NCBI RefSeq assembly: GCF_033568475.1
Contig: NC_133120.1
Span: 96,118,151 to 96,182,150 of the forward strand
Direction of reading: 5' to 3'
Origin: Henckelia pumila
Taxonomy: Eukaryota > Streptophyta > Magnoliopsida > Lamiales > Gesneriaceae
DNA: 64,000 nucleotides
Each line of letters opens with the position of its first letter. Position 1 is the stretch's first letter. Shown here piece after piece: positions 44,220 through 57,433 of the stretch. The notes under the pieces are model-generated. The model saw nothing but the letters and a program-made list of their open reading frames with translations, was not told the origin of the DNA and did no database searches. The position numbers and the translations under genes are program-made.

Positions 44220-44343
44220 CAGGTAATTGTTCTATTGCCTATTTTTATATTGCGAGATACAGATGCTTCTCATATGTTCTATTTGAGCACTTTGTCATGT
44301 TGCTTGCATTACCTCTGAGCCATGATGTTTTGTAGTGGTGATC
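44220..44343 (+). pseudogene. Gypsy C protease start, before element D
   Basis: LRDTDASHMF at 44250-44279 is the protease active-site region with the DTGAS glycine changed to Asp (44256-44270 reads DTDAS). Element D follows at 44344. Confidence 0.7.
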
Positions 44344-46223
44344 TGTAAGGACCCGATGCTAATTACCCTATTATTTGGCTAGATTTTTTAATAATTATTT
44401 TAAAGTGGTGAATTAAAATAATTAAGCCAAATAATTAATTTGTGTGTTAAAAATATGTGTTAGAAAATATCGGTGTATAGACGGTATTAAAATACATATT
44501 TAATTTTTATGGCACACAGGAGTTGAAATTAATTTAACCGGGTCAAGTTTTGGACTCAATTAAATAAATACACACATATACATACAAACATTACTTTCCT
44601 CTCTCCTCACAATTCTCTCTCTCAGCCGATGCGCAGTTCCTCTTTCCCATCTCCATTTTCGTTTCTTCAAACCCCGATATCTCCTCCATCGCTGCTCCAA
44701 AAATTATTCCGAGCGTAGTTCCGGAATCCTCGCAACGAGAGCTTTCTTTTGGTACCAATTTTGTAAGCTTTTCTCGCACTTTCCGAAAACCCATTTCTGA
44801 CCGACACCATCGTTTGCCGCCCTTTGCCGTCGCCGTTCATCGCCGGAGCTAGGAGGGGTATTATTCCGGTTGTTTAGACCTTTAATTCGGAACTTTGAGG
44901 TATATTTCGAGTTAGGGTTTGAATTTGGGAATTTTTGGTTGAATTCGAATCCAAATAATTGATATATGATTATTTGTTGGTTGTAGGTGCTATATTTGAG
45001 CCGAATTGAGGTATACTTCGAATTTCCTAATTTTCCAGAATTTAATTCGAAATGTTAGATTACTTAGTTTAGGGATTTTTCGAATTATTGACTTGAATTA
45101 TTGAATATTTGGGTCTTGGAATACCTTAGAATTTATATATAATAGTTCTGGTATTTTTGGGAATTTATCGGAATTTTTCAGAATATTAATTTGGGTAATT
45201 TCAACCCTAGAATTGAATATTTGAATTGTTTGGAAGTTGAAGTATATGTTAGGATTGATGGAATGGTAATTGCCTCAGGTTTGGAGTAATTAGGATTTGC
45301 ACCAAGTTTGTAAGAATTACTCTGGTAATTATTTGGCAATTAATGTACGGATTGATCGCTATCTTACAGCTTTTATGAGGATATGTAAAATGTCTAATTG
45401 CTATTTGAGGTATTGGCTTGTTTATATGTTTTATATGATGATTGTGATGAATGATGCATTGTATTCATATTGAGCCATTATTCTCTTATTCCTGAGATTG
45501 TTATCCACTCTTTAATGAGTTGTTTAGAAATCTGATGCTAGCGTAAGGGCCGCGCAGTTCTGCAGACTGTCCCCCTTGACACGTACTGATGCAGGGCCGC
45601 GCAGTGTTTGAACTATCCCCCTAGCACAGGTGGCCACATATTAGCTATTGTTCTTTGGATCCAGATTTTGATATCCATTGTTCCTTGGTACCATTCACTC
45701 GCATTGCATTAGTTGTTTTACATATCATTTATTTTGCTGTAATTTATTTGATCTTTGTACTGGGGTTTGACCCCTGTCCCTCGGGACTGCTGTGGTTTTG
45801 TTGTTATTGCCATGGCAGGTAGTACAGGTGGTTCTGTTGCCTCTGGTGGTGCATCTGCCAGTGGAGCCCAGGGAGGGTATTGAGTCGTTGTGAGTTCCTA
45901 GATATTATATATTATTATTGGAGTGTTTCATTTGCCGGGGAGATGCCCCGTGTATCTGTATCGTTATTTTTACGACGTTTGGGATTTTCTTGTTGTTGTA
46001 TTTAGCCTCGCCGGCTTGCATGTGATTAGTCCTGGCCAGTGCGGCTGTAGGTTTGTGTGTTGTCGAATTGGACACTATTTTCGAGTATTGTATTGCTGTC
46101 TGAGTTTTTGATTTCCCTAGTATGTCCGATTTACCTAGAAAAATTTTACTCGTTTTTTGCTGTTTACATTAATTAATCCTGATTGCATGATCATTAAATA
46201 CTAATTAGGAACGGGCCCTCACA
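44344..46223 (+). repeat. 5' LTR of gypsy D
   Basis: 1880 bp. Its first 177 bases differ from the 3' LTR at four positions. It lacks a block of about 32 bp present near the end of the 3' LTR. Confidence 0.93.
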
Positions 46224-46225
46224 TT

Positions 46226-46237
46226 TGGTATTAGAGC
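46226..46237 (+). other. Primer-binding site of gypsy D (one mismatch)
   Basis: TGGTATTAGAGC, the initiator-Met type with C to T at position 7. Confidence 0.8.
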
Positions 46238-46472
46238 GTAAACTGGGATATGCTCGAAATAGAGTCTATTACACTTGAGTCTAGGCACGAATGAAAGTGA
46301 TTGCGTATTTGTTTGACTACATGCTCTTACCTGTTATGTGTTATTTATATGATTTGATTTAAGAGCTAGTAGTTAACTAGGCTTTGACTTTTAGTTAAGC
46401 TCGTTTGCCTAGAATTACGTTATCATCTTGTACTATCTTTATGCCTAAAGATTTGATCTTGGATTTCTTTAG

Positions 46473-47505
46473 ATGGCCCCTAGACTTCGAGGTGGAAAAG
46501 GAAAGAATGTTGTCCAAGAATCTGGCAGTCAGAATGAGGTTGGTCTTGATGGAGTCTTGCGTGGGAGACGTGGTCGTCCTGCAAGGAATGTAATAAATGA
46601 TATTGATGCTAAAGTGGATCAGTTGGGCAATCAAGTTGATGAGATGGAGTTGGTGGTCGCTAGATTTCAAAGATTGAATCCACCTACTTTCAGTGGAGAT
46701 GAAGGCAGTGAAAAAGCTGAATCTTGGTTGAGAGCCATGAACAACCTGTTCGGATTGGTGCACTATAATTCTGAACGAAGGGTAACAATGGTGGTTCTAC
46801 AACTGAAAGATACTGCTGAACGTTGGTGGGAGGCTATGCGAACAGCTCTGGTTGAGGCTGGTAAACCTGTTACTTGGGATGTTTTCTACTCCAAGTTCCG
46901 ACAAGAATATGCTCCACCTTCTTTTGTGGCAGAGAAAACATCTGAGTTCTTCAATCTGGTTCAAGGTGAATTGAGTGCTGCAGAGTATGCCAGGAAGCTA
47001 TCTTCATTGTTTACTTATGTGCCGCACATTGCTTCTAAGGATGGAGCTAAACTCGAAAAGTTTATGGAAGGATTGAATCAAAATCTCTACTCCTTGGTCT
47101 TGGTCAGCAACCCAGTTGATTATGCTGATGCGGTTGACAAAGCCATTAGACAAGAAGCAGGGTTAAGAAGGGGTCGACCGCAGTATACGATGCAAGCACC
47201 AACTAGAACTGCACAATTTTCAGCAAACACCTCTTTTACACCCCAGCAATCATTTCAGCAACCTAGGCCGCAAAGATTTAAGCCTAAGGGAAAGCAATTA
47301 AAAAAGAAGTCATTTAGCACTTCCTCTAGTTCTGGTAGTTCTCGTGGTGGGGGATCTTCATGGGTTCCTAGAGAGTCTTGCAATAAGTGTGGAGGAAGGC
47401 ATTCATCTGATTAGTGCGTAGGAGTTCAAGGAGTCTGTCGTACTTGTGGCCAACCAGGACATTATGCAAAGGTTTGTCCTAGTGGAGGAGGACAGCAGCA
47501 TCAGT
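46473..47505 (+). pseudogene. Gypsy D gag, stop inside the zinc-knuckle region
   Basis: 313 residues from MAPRLRGGKG: a basic N-terminus, the retrotransposon-gag domain (about 70-235; ESWLRAMNNLF, RWWEAM), a Gln/Pro/Ser linker, then CNKCGGRHSSD and TAG (47412-47414, probably from CAG). After the stop, in the same frame, a second knuckle [14 protein letters not shown] follows. The spacer to protease appears deleted, which shifts the frame. Confidence 0.88.
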
Positions 47506-47529
47506 CTTCTCAGTTTAGCCAGTTTCCTC

Positions 47530-50500
47530 AAGATAGACACAGGAGCATCTTATTCATTTCTATCTGCTGCATTTATTGTTGAGCATGAGATTGCTACTAC
47601 CTTGTTGATTGATCCAGTGTCTGTGTCTACCCCTGCCGGTGTGTATTTGAGATCGCGTGAGATAGTGATAAACTGTGTAATCCGTTTCGATGAAAGTATT
47701 ATGATAACCAACTTGATTAAGTTGTCTATGTCTGATTTTGACTGTATTATCGGAATGGATACTTTGACCAACTATCGAGCTACTGTTGACTGTTTTCATG
47801 GAGTAGTAAGATTCCGACCATATGTTGGTGGAAAATGGAATTTTTATGGTGATGATTCTCGATCCCGTATTCCTTTAGTGTCAGCCATGCAGATGTTTGG
47901 GTTATTGTCTGCTGGGAATGAAGGGTATTTGATCTGTGCAGTAGATGCTACTCAAGACAAGGGATTGAAAGTTTTTGATATTCCAGTGGTTGAGGAATTT
48001 CCTGACGTATTTCCCGAAGAGATTCCAGGCTTTCCGCCTCAAAGGGAAATAGATTTTAGTATTGATTTGATGCCAGAAGCAAATCCAGTTTCCAGAGCAC
48101 CTTATCGATTAGCTCCAGCAGAATTGAAAGAATTAAAAGAACAGTTGCAGGATCTCCTGGAGAAAGGTTACATCAGGCCAAGTATGTCGCCTTGGGGAGC
48201 TCCTATACTGTTTGTGAAAAAGAAAGATGGATCAATGAGGATGTGCATTGATTACCGTCAGTTAAATCAGATCACAGTGAAGAATAAATACCCATTGCCA
48301 CGCATTGACGATCTATTTGATCAGTTGCAAGGTACGTCTGTGTACTCAAAAATTGATCTTCGTTCTGGTTACCATCAGCTTCGAGTCCGTGAGGAAGATA
48401 TTCCAAAGACAGCATTTCGGACACGATATGGTCACTATGAATTCCTCGTTATGCCATTTGGGTTAACGAATGCTCCAGCGGTTTTTATGGATCTGATGAA
48501 CCGTATATTTCGAGAGTTTATAGACAGATTTGTTATCGTTTTCATTGATGACATTCTGATCTATTCAAAATCGTTGAAGGAGCATCGAGATCATTTGAGG
48601 CTAGTTCTTCAAACTCTCAGAACTGCACAACTGTACGCCAAGTTTTCAAAGTGTGAGTTCTGGTTAGACAGAGTTGTATTTTTGGAACATGTAATATCAG
48701 CTCAAGGAGTGTCTGTTGATCCCAGTAAGATTGATGCCGTCCTTAATTGGACAACACCCAGGAATGTTTCTGAGATTCGTAGTTTCTTGGGATTGGCTGG
48801 ATATTACAGGCGATTTATCGAAGGATTTTCTAAGATAGCGAAGCCTATGACACAACTGACACAGAAAGATCGACGTTTTGTTTGGACTAGAGAGTGTGAA
48901 ACTAGTTTTCAGACTTTGAAAGAAAAGTTAACCACAGCCCTTGTTTTAGCTTTACCTTCGGGCTCAGGTGGGTTTGTCGTTTGTACAAATGCTTCTCTAA
49001 ATGGACTTGGATGCGTTTTGATGCAGCATGAGCGAGTTATTGCTTATGCATCACGTCAATTGAAACCTCATGAAACTCGATATCCAGTTCATGATTTAGA
49101 GTTGGGTGCCATTGTCTTTGCATTGAAAATATGGCGTCATTATCTGTACGGAGAACAATTTGTGATATATTCTGATCACAAAAGTCTTAAATATATTTTC
49201 ACACAATCTGATCTGAACATGAGACAACATCGCTGGATGGAATTACTTAAGGACTTTGATTGTGATATTGAGTATCAACCCGGTAATATGAATCTAGTTG
49301 CAGATGCTCTTAGCCGAAAAGTTCAGAATGCAATGTTAACATCTCTTACAATCTCGAAAGTCCATGAGCACTTGGGGACTTCAGGTTGGACTTACCAACC
49401 TAGTGGTGACTACGTTATAGTTTCATCTATTCAAGTTGAACCACAGATAGTTTCTGACATCAAAACAGCACAAAGGACTGATCCTTATATTCAGAAGTTG
49501 AAAGAATCGTCTCAAACAGGACAGTCAGATAAGTTTGATGTCACTTCAGATGGAATTTTGCGTTTTAAAGGAAGACTTGTGGTTCCAAATTTGATAGACT
49601 TGAAAGAAGCTATCTTGCGAGAAGCACATTGTAGTCGACACAGTGTTCACCCAGGTAATAGGAAGATGTATCATGCTTTGCGATCCCAGTTTTGGTGGGA
49701 AGGCATGAAAAAGGAAATTTCAGACTTTGTAGCAAGATGTTTGACTTGCCAACAGGTTAAAGCTGAGAGGATGAGACCTGGTGGTATGTTACATAGTCTG
49801 GAAGTGCTGCAGTGGAATTGGGAGCACATTGCTATGGATTTCATGACACACCTACCTCGATCTGTGCATGGTTGCGATGCTATTTGGGTGATTGTTGATA
49901 GACTGTCGAAATCAGCCCATTTTATTCCATATGATCGTACTTGACCTTATAAGAAAATGGCTAAATTGTACATTGATAATGTGGTGAGATTGCATGGTGT
50001 GCCAGTAACCATAGTATCTGATCGTGATCCAAGATTTACTTCTAAGTTTTGGGCTAGTCTGCAATCAGCCTTGGGTTCAAAGTTAGCGATGAGCACTGCC
50101 TATCACCCACAGACAGATGGTCAGTTAGAGAGGACCATCCAAACATTGGAAGACATGTTGAGAGCTGTGGTGATGGATTTCAGTGGCAGTTGGCAAGAAT
50201 CGTTATCTATGGTTGAATTCTCCTACAATAACAGTTTCCATACTTCGATTGGAATGGCTCCTTTTGAAGCCTTGTATGGAAGAAAGTGCAGATCTCCAAC
50301 TTTCTGGGAAGAAGTAGGAGAACGGCGATTGGCTATGCTTGAATTCGTTCAGGAGATGAAGGACAAGGTTGTCTTGATCAGTAAAAGAATGAAAGCAGCC
50401 CAAGATCGCCAAGCTAGTTATGCAAACAAGAGGCGTAGACCTTTAGAATTTCAGGTTGGTGATTATGTTTTCCTGAAAGTTTCACCGTTTTGTGGTACTA

Positions 50501-50925
50501 TGAGATTTGGGCGTAAAGGGAAGCTAGCTCTACGTTATATTGGTCCGTATGTGATCGTTGAGAAGATTGGTATTTTGGCTTATCGTTTGAACTTGCCGCA
50601 GAGTTTGTCTGCGATACATGATGTGTTTCATGTGTCAATGTTGCGTAAGTACGAGCCAGATCCATCTCATGTCTTGAGGGCCGAGGAGGTAGAGTTGGAT
50701 AGTTCCCTTAGCTATGCCGAGTAACCAGTGAAGATTCTTGATCGTAGAGAGAAACAACTCCGGAACAAGACCATTTCTTTGGTTATGGTTCAGTGGAGTA
50801 GACATGGGACAGAAGAGGCTGCATGGGAAATTAAGGCAATGATGCGTCAATAATGGCCTCACTTGTTTGAGAATGCAGTGAATTATTCCATGTACTCTGA
50901 TTATCATGTGTATTATCAGTGGTAG
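47530..50925 (+). pseudogene. Gypsy D pol, nearly complete with three stops
   Basis: Protease ([12 protein letters not shown] near 47535), reverse transcriptase ([13 protein letters not shown]-like region near 48540), RNase H, H2C2 finger ([10 protein letters not shown] ... CLTCQQVK), D-D-E integrase core ([26 protein letters not shown]) and chromovirus C-terminus (VQWSRHGTEEAAWE). Stops: TGA 49942-49944, TAA 50722-50724 and TAA 50851-50853; the frame is otherwise continuous. RNase H reads CTNASLNG where TDAS is expected, so a catalytic Asp is Asn. The frame differs from gag, consistent with a deletion between them. Inactive. Confidence 0.92.
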
Positions 50926-51003
50926 ATGTTTAAACCACTTTGTATGTTGTATTATGTGTGTGTTCGATTTCGAGGACGAAATCATCTTTTAGTGGGGGAG
51001 AAT

Positions 51004-52917
51004 TGTAAGGACCCGATGCTAATTACCCTATTATTTGGCTAGATTTGTTAATAATTATTTTAAAGCGGTGAATTAAAATAATTAAGACAAATAATTAATT
51101 TGTGTGTTAAAAATATGTGTCAGAAAATATCGGTGTATAGACGGTATTAAAATACATATTTAATTTTTATGGCACACAGGAGTTGGAATTAATTTAACCG
51201 GGTCAAGTTTTGGACTCAATTAAATAAATACACACATATACATACAAACATTACTTTCCTCTCTCCTCAAAATTCTCTCTCTCGGCCGATGCGCAGTTCC
51301 TCTTTCCCATCTCCATTTTCGTTTCTTCAAACCCCGATCGATATCTCCTCCGTCGCTGCTCCAAAAATTATTCCGAGCGTAGTTCCAGAATCCTCGCGAC
51401 GAGATCTTTCTTTTGGTACCAATTTTGTAAGTTTTTCTCGCACTTTTCGAAAACCCATTTCTGACCGACACCATCGTTCGCCGCCCTTTGCCGTCGCCGT
51501 TCATCGCCGGAGCTAGGAGGGGTATTATTCCGGTTGTTTAGACCTTTAATTAGGAACTTTGAGGTATATTTCGAGTTAGGGTTTGAATTTGAGAATTTTT
51601 GGTTGAATTCGAATCCAAATAATTGATATATGATTATTTGTTGGTTGTAGGTGCTATATTTGAGCCGAATTGAGGTATACTTCGAATTTCCTAATTTTCC
51701 AGAATTTAATTCGAAATTTTAGATTACTTAGTTTAGGGATTTTTTGAATTATTGACTTGAATTATTGAATATTTGGGTCTTGGAATACCTTAGAATTTAT
51801 ATATAATAGTTCTGGTATTTTTGGGAATTTATCGGAATTTTTCAGAATATTAATTTGGGTAATTTCGACCCTAGAATTGAATATTTGAATTGTTTGGAAG
51901 TTGAAGTATATGTAAGGATTGATGGAATGGTAATTGCCTCAGTTTTGGAGTAATTAGGATTTGCACCAAGTTTGTAAGAATTACTCTGGTAATTATTTGG
52001 CAATTAAGGTACGGATTGATCGCTATCTTACAGCCTTTATGAGGATATGTAAAATGTCTAATTGTTATTTGAGGTATTGGCTTGTTTATATGTTTTATAT
52101 GATGATTGTGATGAATGATGCATTGCATTCATATTGAGCCATTATTCTCTTATTCCTGAGATTGTTATCCACTCTTTAATGAGTTGTTTAGAAATCTGAT
52201 GCTAGCGTAAGGGCCGCGCAGTTCTGCAGACTGTCCCCCTTGACGCGTACTGATGCAGGGCCGTGCAGTGTTTGAACTGTCCCCCTAGCACAGGTGGCCA
52301 CATATTAACTATTGTTCTTTGGATCCAGATTTTGATATCCGTTGTTCCTTGGTACCACACTCGCATTGCATTAGTTGTTTTACATATCATTTATTTTGCT
52401 GTAATTTATTTGATCTTCGTACTGGGGTTTGACCCCTGTCCCTCGGGACTGCTGTGGTTTTGTTGTTATTGCCATGGCAGGTAGTACAGGTGGTTCTGTT
52501 GCCTCTGGTGGTGCATCTGCCAGTGGAGCCCAGGGAGGGTATTGAGTCGTTGTGAGTTCCTAGATATTATATATTATTATTGGAGTCTTTCATTTGCCAG
52601 GGAGATGCCCCGTGTATCTGTATCATTATTTTTACTACGTTAGGGATTTGCTTGTTGTTGTATTTAGCCTTGCCAGCTTGCATGTGATTAGTCCTGGCCA
52701 GTGCGGCTGTAGGTTTGTGTGTTGTCGAATTGGACACTATTTTTGAGTATTGTATTGCTGTCTGAGTTTTTGATTTCCCTGGTATGTCCGATTTACGGGG
52801 AGGTCATGCCGAATTTTCGGTAGGCCCGAAAGAAAAATTTTAACTCGTTTTCGCTGTTTACATTAATTAATCCTGATTGCATGATCATTAAATACTAATT
52901 AGGAACGGGCCCTCACA
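51004..52917 (+). repeat. 3' LTR of gypsy D
   Basis: 1914 bp, preceded by the polypurine tract GTGGGGGAGAA. It includes GGGAGGTCATGCCGAATTTT (about 52798), linking it to the old repeat at the left end of the window. Confidence 0.93.
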
Positions 52918-52922
52918 TGATC

Positions 52923-54951
52923 TCTTTACCTTAGAGGGGGAGGTCTTATTTCTGTCAGATTTTTCAGGAAGGGTATACTACAGTTTGAAGGTAATGTGAG
53001 AGATAGAGACTGTATTGTGCTTGATTTGTCAGATTATGACTGAATTGTCGGTTTAGATATGTTCACCAAGTACAGGGATGTCGTAGATTGATTCAGAAAG
53101 TTAGGAGATTCAGAACTGAACTGATAGAAGGATGGGAATTCTATGATATGATGAAAGCTAGTCCAAAATTGACTAATCTGTCAATGGTTAGGGAATTACT
53201 GATATGTTCCAGATGAAATTCTTGGATTACTTCCAGTCTGCGAGATGGATTTCGATATGTAACTTATGTCAGGTATCTTATTGATTTCGAAAGTACCTTA
53301 TAGAATGGCACCAACAGAATTGCAAGAATTGAAAGAAATACAGATCAGTGAGATTTTGGGCTAATGATCAGAAATTGAATAAGGCCACAATGATGACTTG
53401 CTATTGTTTGCCTTGACTAGCTGATTGATTTGAGCAGTTACAGAATTTATCGATTCTAACAGATGAGAAATGAATGCAGATGTGATAGAATTCTTGGTTC
53501 TAAAGCTAGACTGTCAATTAATTAGACTGAGCGAGATAAATTGAATGTTTTATGAACAGATTTGTAGTTCAGAATTGAAAGAAGATTAAATGTCGTTGAA
53601 TTTTATTCTGGAACTATCTATATCGGTATGAGATTGTGATATAATATTTGATAGTTCTTACAGATAGCATGATATGTTGTATTTGACGTTATACAATATG
53701 ATGAAGTAGCTAGGAGCTATACAAGAAATGTTATTCCTTGCTATGAAAGATTGCCAAAAGAGTTTGATTTTGGAATTGATATGACTCGATGATGTTCCAG
53801 AGATGTTGAAATCTAGTATGTCAGAGTACTATTTTGAGTTGTATGGTACTGATGTGCTATTAATCGTTATGAGTTTGCGATTTATTTAAGTAGATTTCGA
53901 CAAATGCAAGAATATGCTATATTGGTTATGCTACAGATAAGAGAAGATAGCCGTAAAAGAAGTTAATAACATGATGAGATGGCAGGAAGTATTAAAATCT
54001 ATTGTCGAGTTAGAGACTTTAGATTGATTTGATAGACTGTGGCATCGATTGTCAGATATTTTTGAGTAATTGGTTGTATGTGATTCCATTCCACCATCCT
54101 CTTATTGATGGATTGTTTGAGTTGACTATCCAAAAGTTGAGGAGATGCTCAGAATTTTTAATACCTGATTTGGTATTAGCTTACTAATATTGCCACTTGA
54201 AGATTGTAATTCTTGGAACAACTATCTAATAGATGTAACAATACTGTTCTGATTTTTTTTAAATGATAAGTAAAACAGAAATGTTCTGAATTGAGACAGT
54301 ATTTCAGAAGTATTAGCGATCAGTTCTTATATGCTTTTTAATGAAGGTAGAGAACGAGAAGCTCTTTCAGAACAGAATGAAGATAGTTGATGATCGAGAA
54401 GCAAAACATACGCAGATCAGACACCGATTTTGTGTTTTGAATAGGGAGACTGAGTATGTTTACAGATTCTTTTATTACAGAAGTATTGTTTGAATTGATA
54501 CGCGACGAATATTATCTCCGAGAATTGTTGAATCTGATGACACTTCTGAAGAAGTAGGCAATCTTGCCTATCGAATAACATTGTCTTTATTGCTTTCTGA
54601 TATTCACATTGTATTTATGCTGCGAGCGTATTAGAATGAGACTGCTTATGTACTTTAATCAGATGAGATTGAGTTTGATGAGACATCAATCTATGTCGAG
54701 CAAATGATATGACTATTTGATGAGGAAGAAAAATCAACTCAGAAAGAAGATTAATCCGCTAGTGACAATTCAGTGGAGTTGTTCTAGAATTGAAGAAGAT
54801 ATTGAGAAGATGAATCTGATATGAGACAGTGTTATTCTGAGTTATTCGACTGATATGAGGTCTTATTCAGTATTTCTCTTATTCCTTATCTTATGTGTGT
54901 ATCGATTGCAAGAGATTTCGAGGACGAAATCCGATCTTAGAGGGGGAGAAT
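52923..54951 (+). pseudogene. Gypsy C pol remnant, heavily decayed
   Basis: Recognisable shreds in the expected order: protease tail (LDLSDYD-stop-IVGLDMFTKYR near 53020-53070), the pre-RT 'PYRMAPTELQELKE' (near 53300), and the C-terminal 'LSDIHIVFMLR' (near 54590) and 'VQWS' (near 54765). There are stops in every frame, and only about 2.0 kb remains where about 3.5-4 kb is expected. No reverse transcriptase or integrase catalytic motif could be read. It ends with the polypurine tract AGAGGGGGAGAA before the 3' LTR. Confidence 0.8.
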
Positions 54952-57433
54952 TGTAACGCCCGGGATTAATTGAATTAATCCGAAAATTATTTAATTTTAA
55001 TCCGAGTATATTTAATTTGGGAATATTTAGAGTTTTGATTTAAATTGTAATATTCTTAAATTATTTAATATTGAAATTGAATTAGATTAAAGGCTGAGGA
55101 CCAAATTGCAATTATTGAAGATTTGAGGGGCTAAATTGCAATTATCAATGAAATTATTAGATTTGTAATTGATTGATCAGCATGTGTACGTGTAATATGC
55201 TAAGAAATTTAGAAATTGAGAGAAAGTTGAACAAAGCAAGCGAGATCTTCTCTTTTCCTTAACTTTTCATTGTTTCAAAACCCCGTATCTTTTGCTTCGG
55301 TTGTCCGAATTCGGTTCCGAAAAGTTTTCCAGACTCCTTGAGAGAAGGGCTATCTATTGATGTAAGTATTGATGAGATTTATTATGATTCGAAAACATGT
55401 TATGAGGCAGAAATCATAAATGATTATGGTTATGAGTTCTTGAGCTTCTATGTTTGATTGTATTGAAGATAGATTGAAGAACGAGCGTCGTTTGCTTTCT
55501 ATATGAATGTCCAGCCATTATTTCGAAATTATTTCTTGATGAATTACTGATATTTGAGTGGTATAATCTGGTAGGAAGTGTTTATGAAGTTGATTTGAAT
55601 GTTAGAGTTGATAGAATTTAGTTTCGGTTACCGATTTTGTACCGTTACTCCGCCGGTATAGAATTTGAAACTGTTTTGATGGATTATGATGGAACTATGG
55701 ATGAAGTGAGTTCTTGCTGATATTATGAGTTATTTTTGCTGTGTTTTCAGTTTTGAAAACAGGGAATATCGAACTCGAACCTTCAGCTTCGAACCGGGAT
55801 TGAATTGAGTCAAGATTTATGAAGTTGAGCCTTGAAAATCAAGTAGTGTTTGAGCAGATTTTTTACACAAGGTTATGTTGTATGGCTTGACCAGATTTGG
55901 GAGCAGATTTTGATAGCCTTGAAGAGCTTGAAACCAAGACAAGAAAGGTATAAACCAACATCGAACCACGGGATATATAACTCGAGTTAGATTTGACTTG
56001 AGTTTCCCCAAACCACATACTTATTTGTTCTTGTTGGAATTGATTTATTTTCAAGTCCATAGATATATGTTCTTGATTGTTTATTGATAGATGAATTTTT
56101 ATGAGATAGATGATGGCATAGATAGATAAGTCTATTGTCTTTCCTTGCTAGATTAGCTTGTCTCTTGTAGGTGGCTTAGATTAATGCTTTTAGAATTGGT
56201 TGCATCTTGATAAGCCACTATATCTTTAAGAGTTGAAGGCGGATGTGTCATGTCTTAGGATTGCTGATGTGCCAAATTACCGAATGTTTGGACTTGTATC
56301 GATGTGCTTAGGAGTAGATCGACTCCTATGACCGAAGATCGATATAGTGGACCGAAGTTCGGGAATAAGAACGTACCGCCACCTCGAATGGGAGAGTAGG
56401 TGGGAGATTTGTTACGTTCTTATTCAAACCGGGATCCCTAGATGAGAGTTGAGAAAATAGTCAAGTCTTGGTCTAGAGTTAAGACTAAGAGTCAAGATCA
56501 AGATGTCAATACAAAGAAGGTAGAGTCAAGACTAAGACACTACTTAGATTTGATAGATGACTTTGTATTGATGAATATGTTATGCTTTGATTATAGCATG
56601 TTTTTGTGTTATGCTTTGATTTATAGCATGCCTTTGTTTTATGCTTTGAATTATAGCATGTATTGTTTTTCATGAATATTTTATGACTTAATTATGATAG
56701 TGATTACACTTGAACTTGATAGCATGCTATATGTTGCTTATACTGGGAAATGTATTTCTCACCGGAGATATCCGGCTGTTGTCGTGTTTGTATGTGTGCA
56801 TGACAACAGGTGGTTTGGGAACAGGGCAGAGATGAGCTTGAAGAATAGAGATTGAGAGATTAGAGTGATGATCCGATGTAGATTTGAAGTTGCTGTTATG
56901 TTATGATAGTTTCAAGGACTATGCTTGTATAGAACTAGACTTGAATTTTAGTCTAGAATGTATGCTCCTTGAACTTGTAATCACACTTGATCTTATGGTG
57001 TTTTCCTTTGCAATGACATGTTGTATTTTATGTTATTGCCTTATTAATGTTTCTTAGAATATGATGATATTTATTGGACTTGATTCAACATGTCTAGAAC
57101 TTGATCTTTATCTTGTGCATGTTTTATTATCAAAGGATCAAGTTGGGAAGCAATTATTCAAAGCAAGAATGAGCTGCAATTCTTGGGCAAGAATCTGCCC
57201 AGGGTAGCGCCCGAGCTGCAAAAAATAGCAGCCCGAGCGCAGCCCAGGGCAGAGGGTTCTGTTTGGAATCAAGCAGGGTGCGCCCGAGCGGTGCTTTTCA
57301 GCCGCTCGAGCGCAGCCCAAGTTTAAAAAAAAAAAAAATCTTTGCAGCTTCGGATGCTTGTTGATTGCTTATCTTTAATTCATGATCTTGGATTAATTTT
57401 ATGATTTGAGAGATTAAGAGTCGGGTCGTCACA
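54952..57433 (+). repeat. 3' LTR of gypsy C
   Basis: 2482 bp, very similar to the 5' copy. It has the same hairpin triplet (56580-56661) and GC-rich block (57200-57318), but a much shorter T/A run. Confidence 0.93.

Larger units (their letters stand above)
44344..52917 (+). mobile_element. Ty3/gypsy element D, inserted in gypsy C
   Basis: LTRs 44344-46223 and 51004-52917 (TGTAAGGACCCG...GGGCCCTCACA). The exact duplication TGATC lies at 44339-44343 and 52918-52922. 8574 bp in total; the innermost and so youngest insertion of the nest. Confidence 0.96.
40204..57433 (+). mobile_element. Ty3/gypsy element C, inserted in the 3' LTR of gypsy A
   Basis: LTRs 40204-42670 and 54952-57433 (TGTAACGCCCG...GGTCGTCACA). 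The duplication CCAGT lies at 40199-40203 and 57434-57438. The interior is gag, a ruined pol and the inserted element D. The interior without D is about 3.7 kb, short for a gypsy element. Confidence 0.95.

Noticed and set aside
51289-51516. A 75-codon frame in the gypsy D 3' LTR
   Set aside because: The corresponding part of the other LTR and the CT-rich content point to leader/LTR sequence; no domain is recognised.
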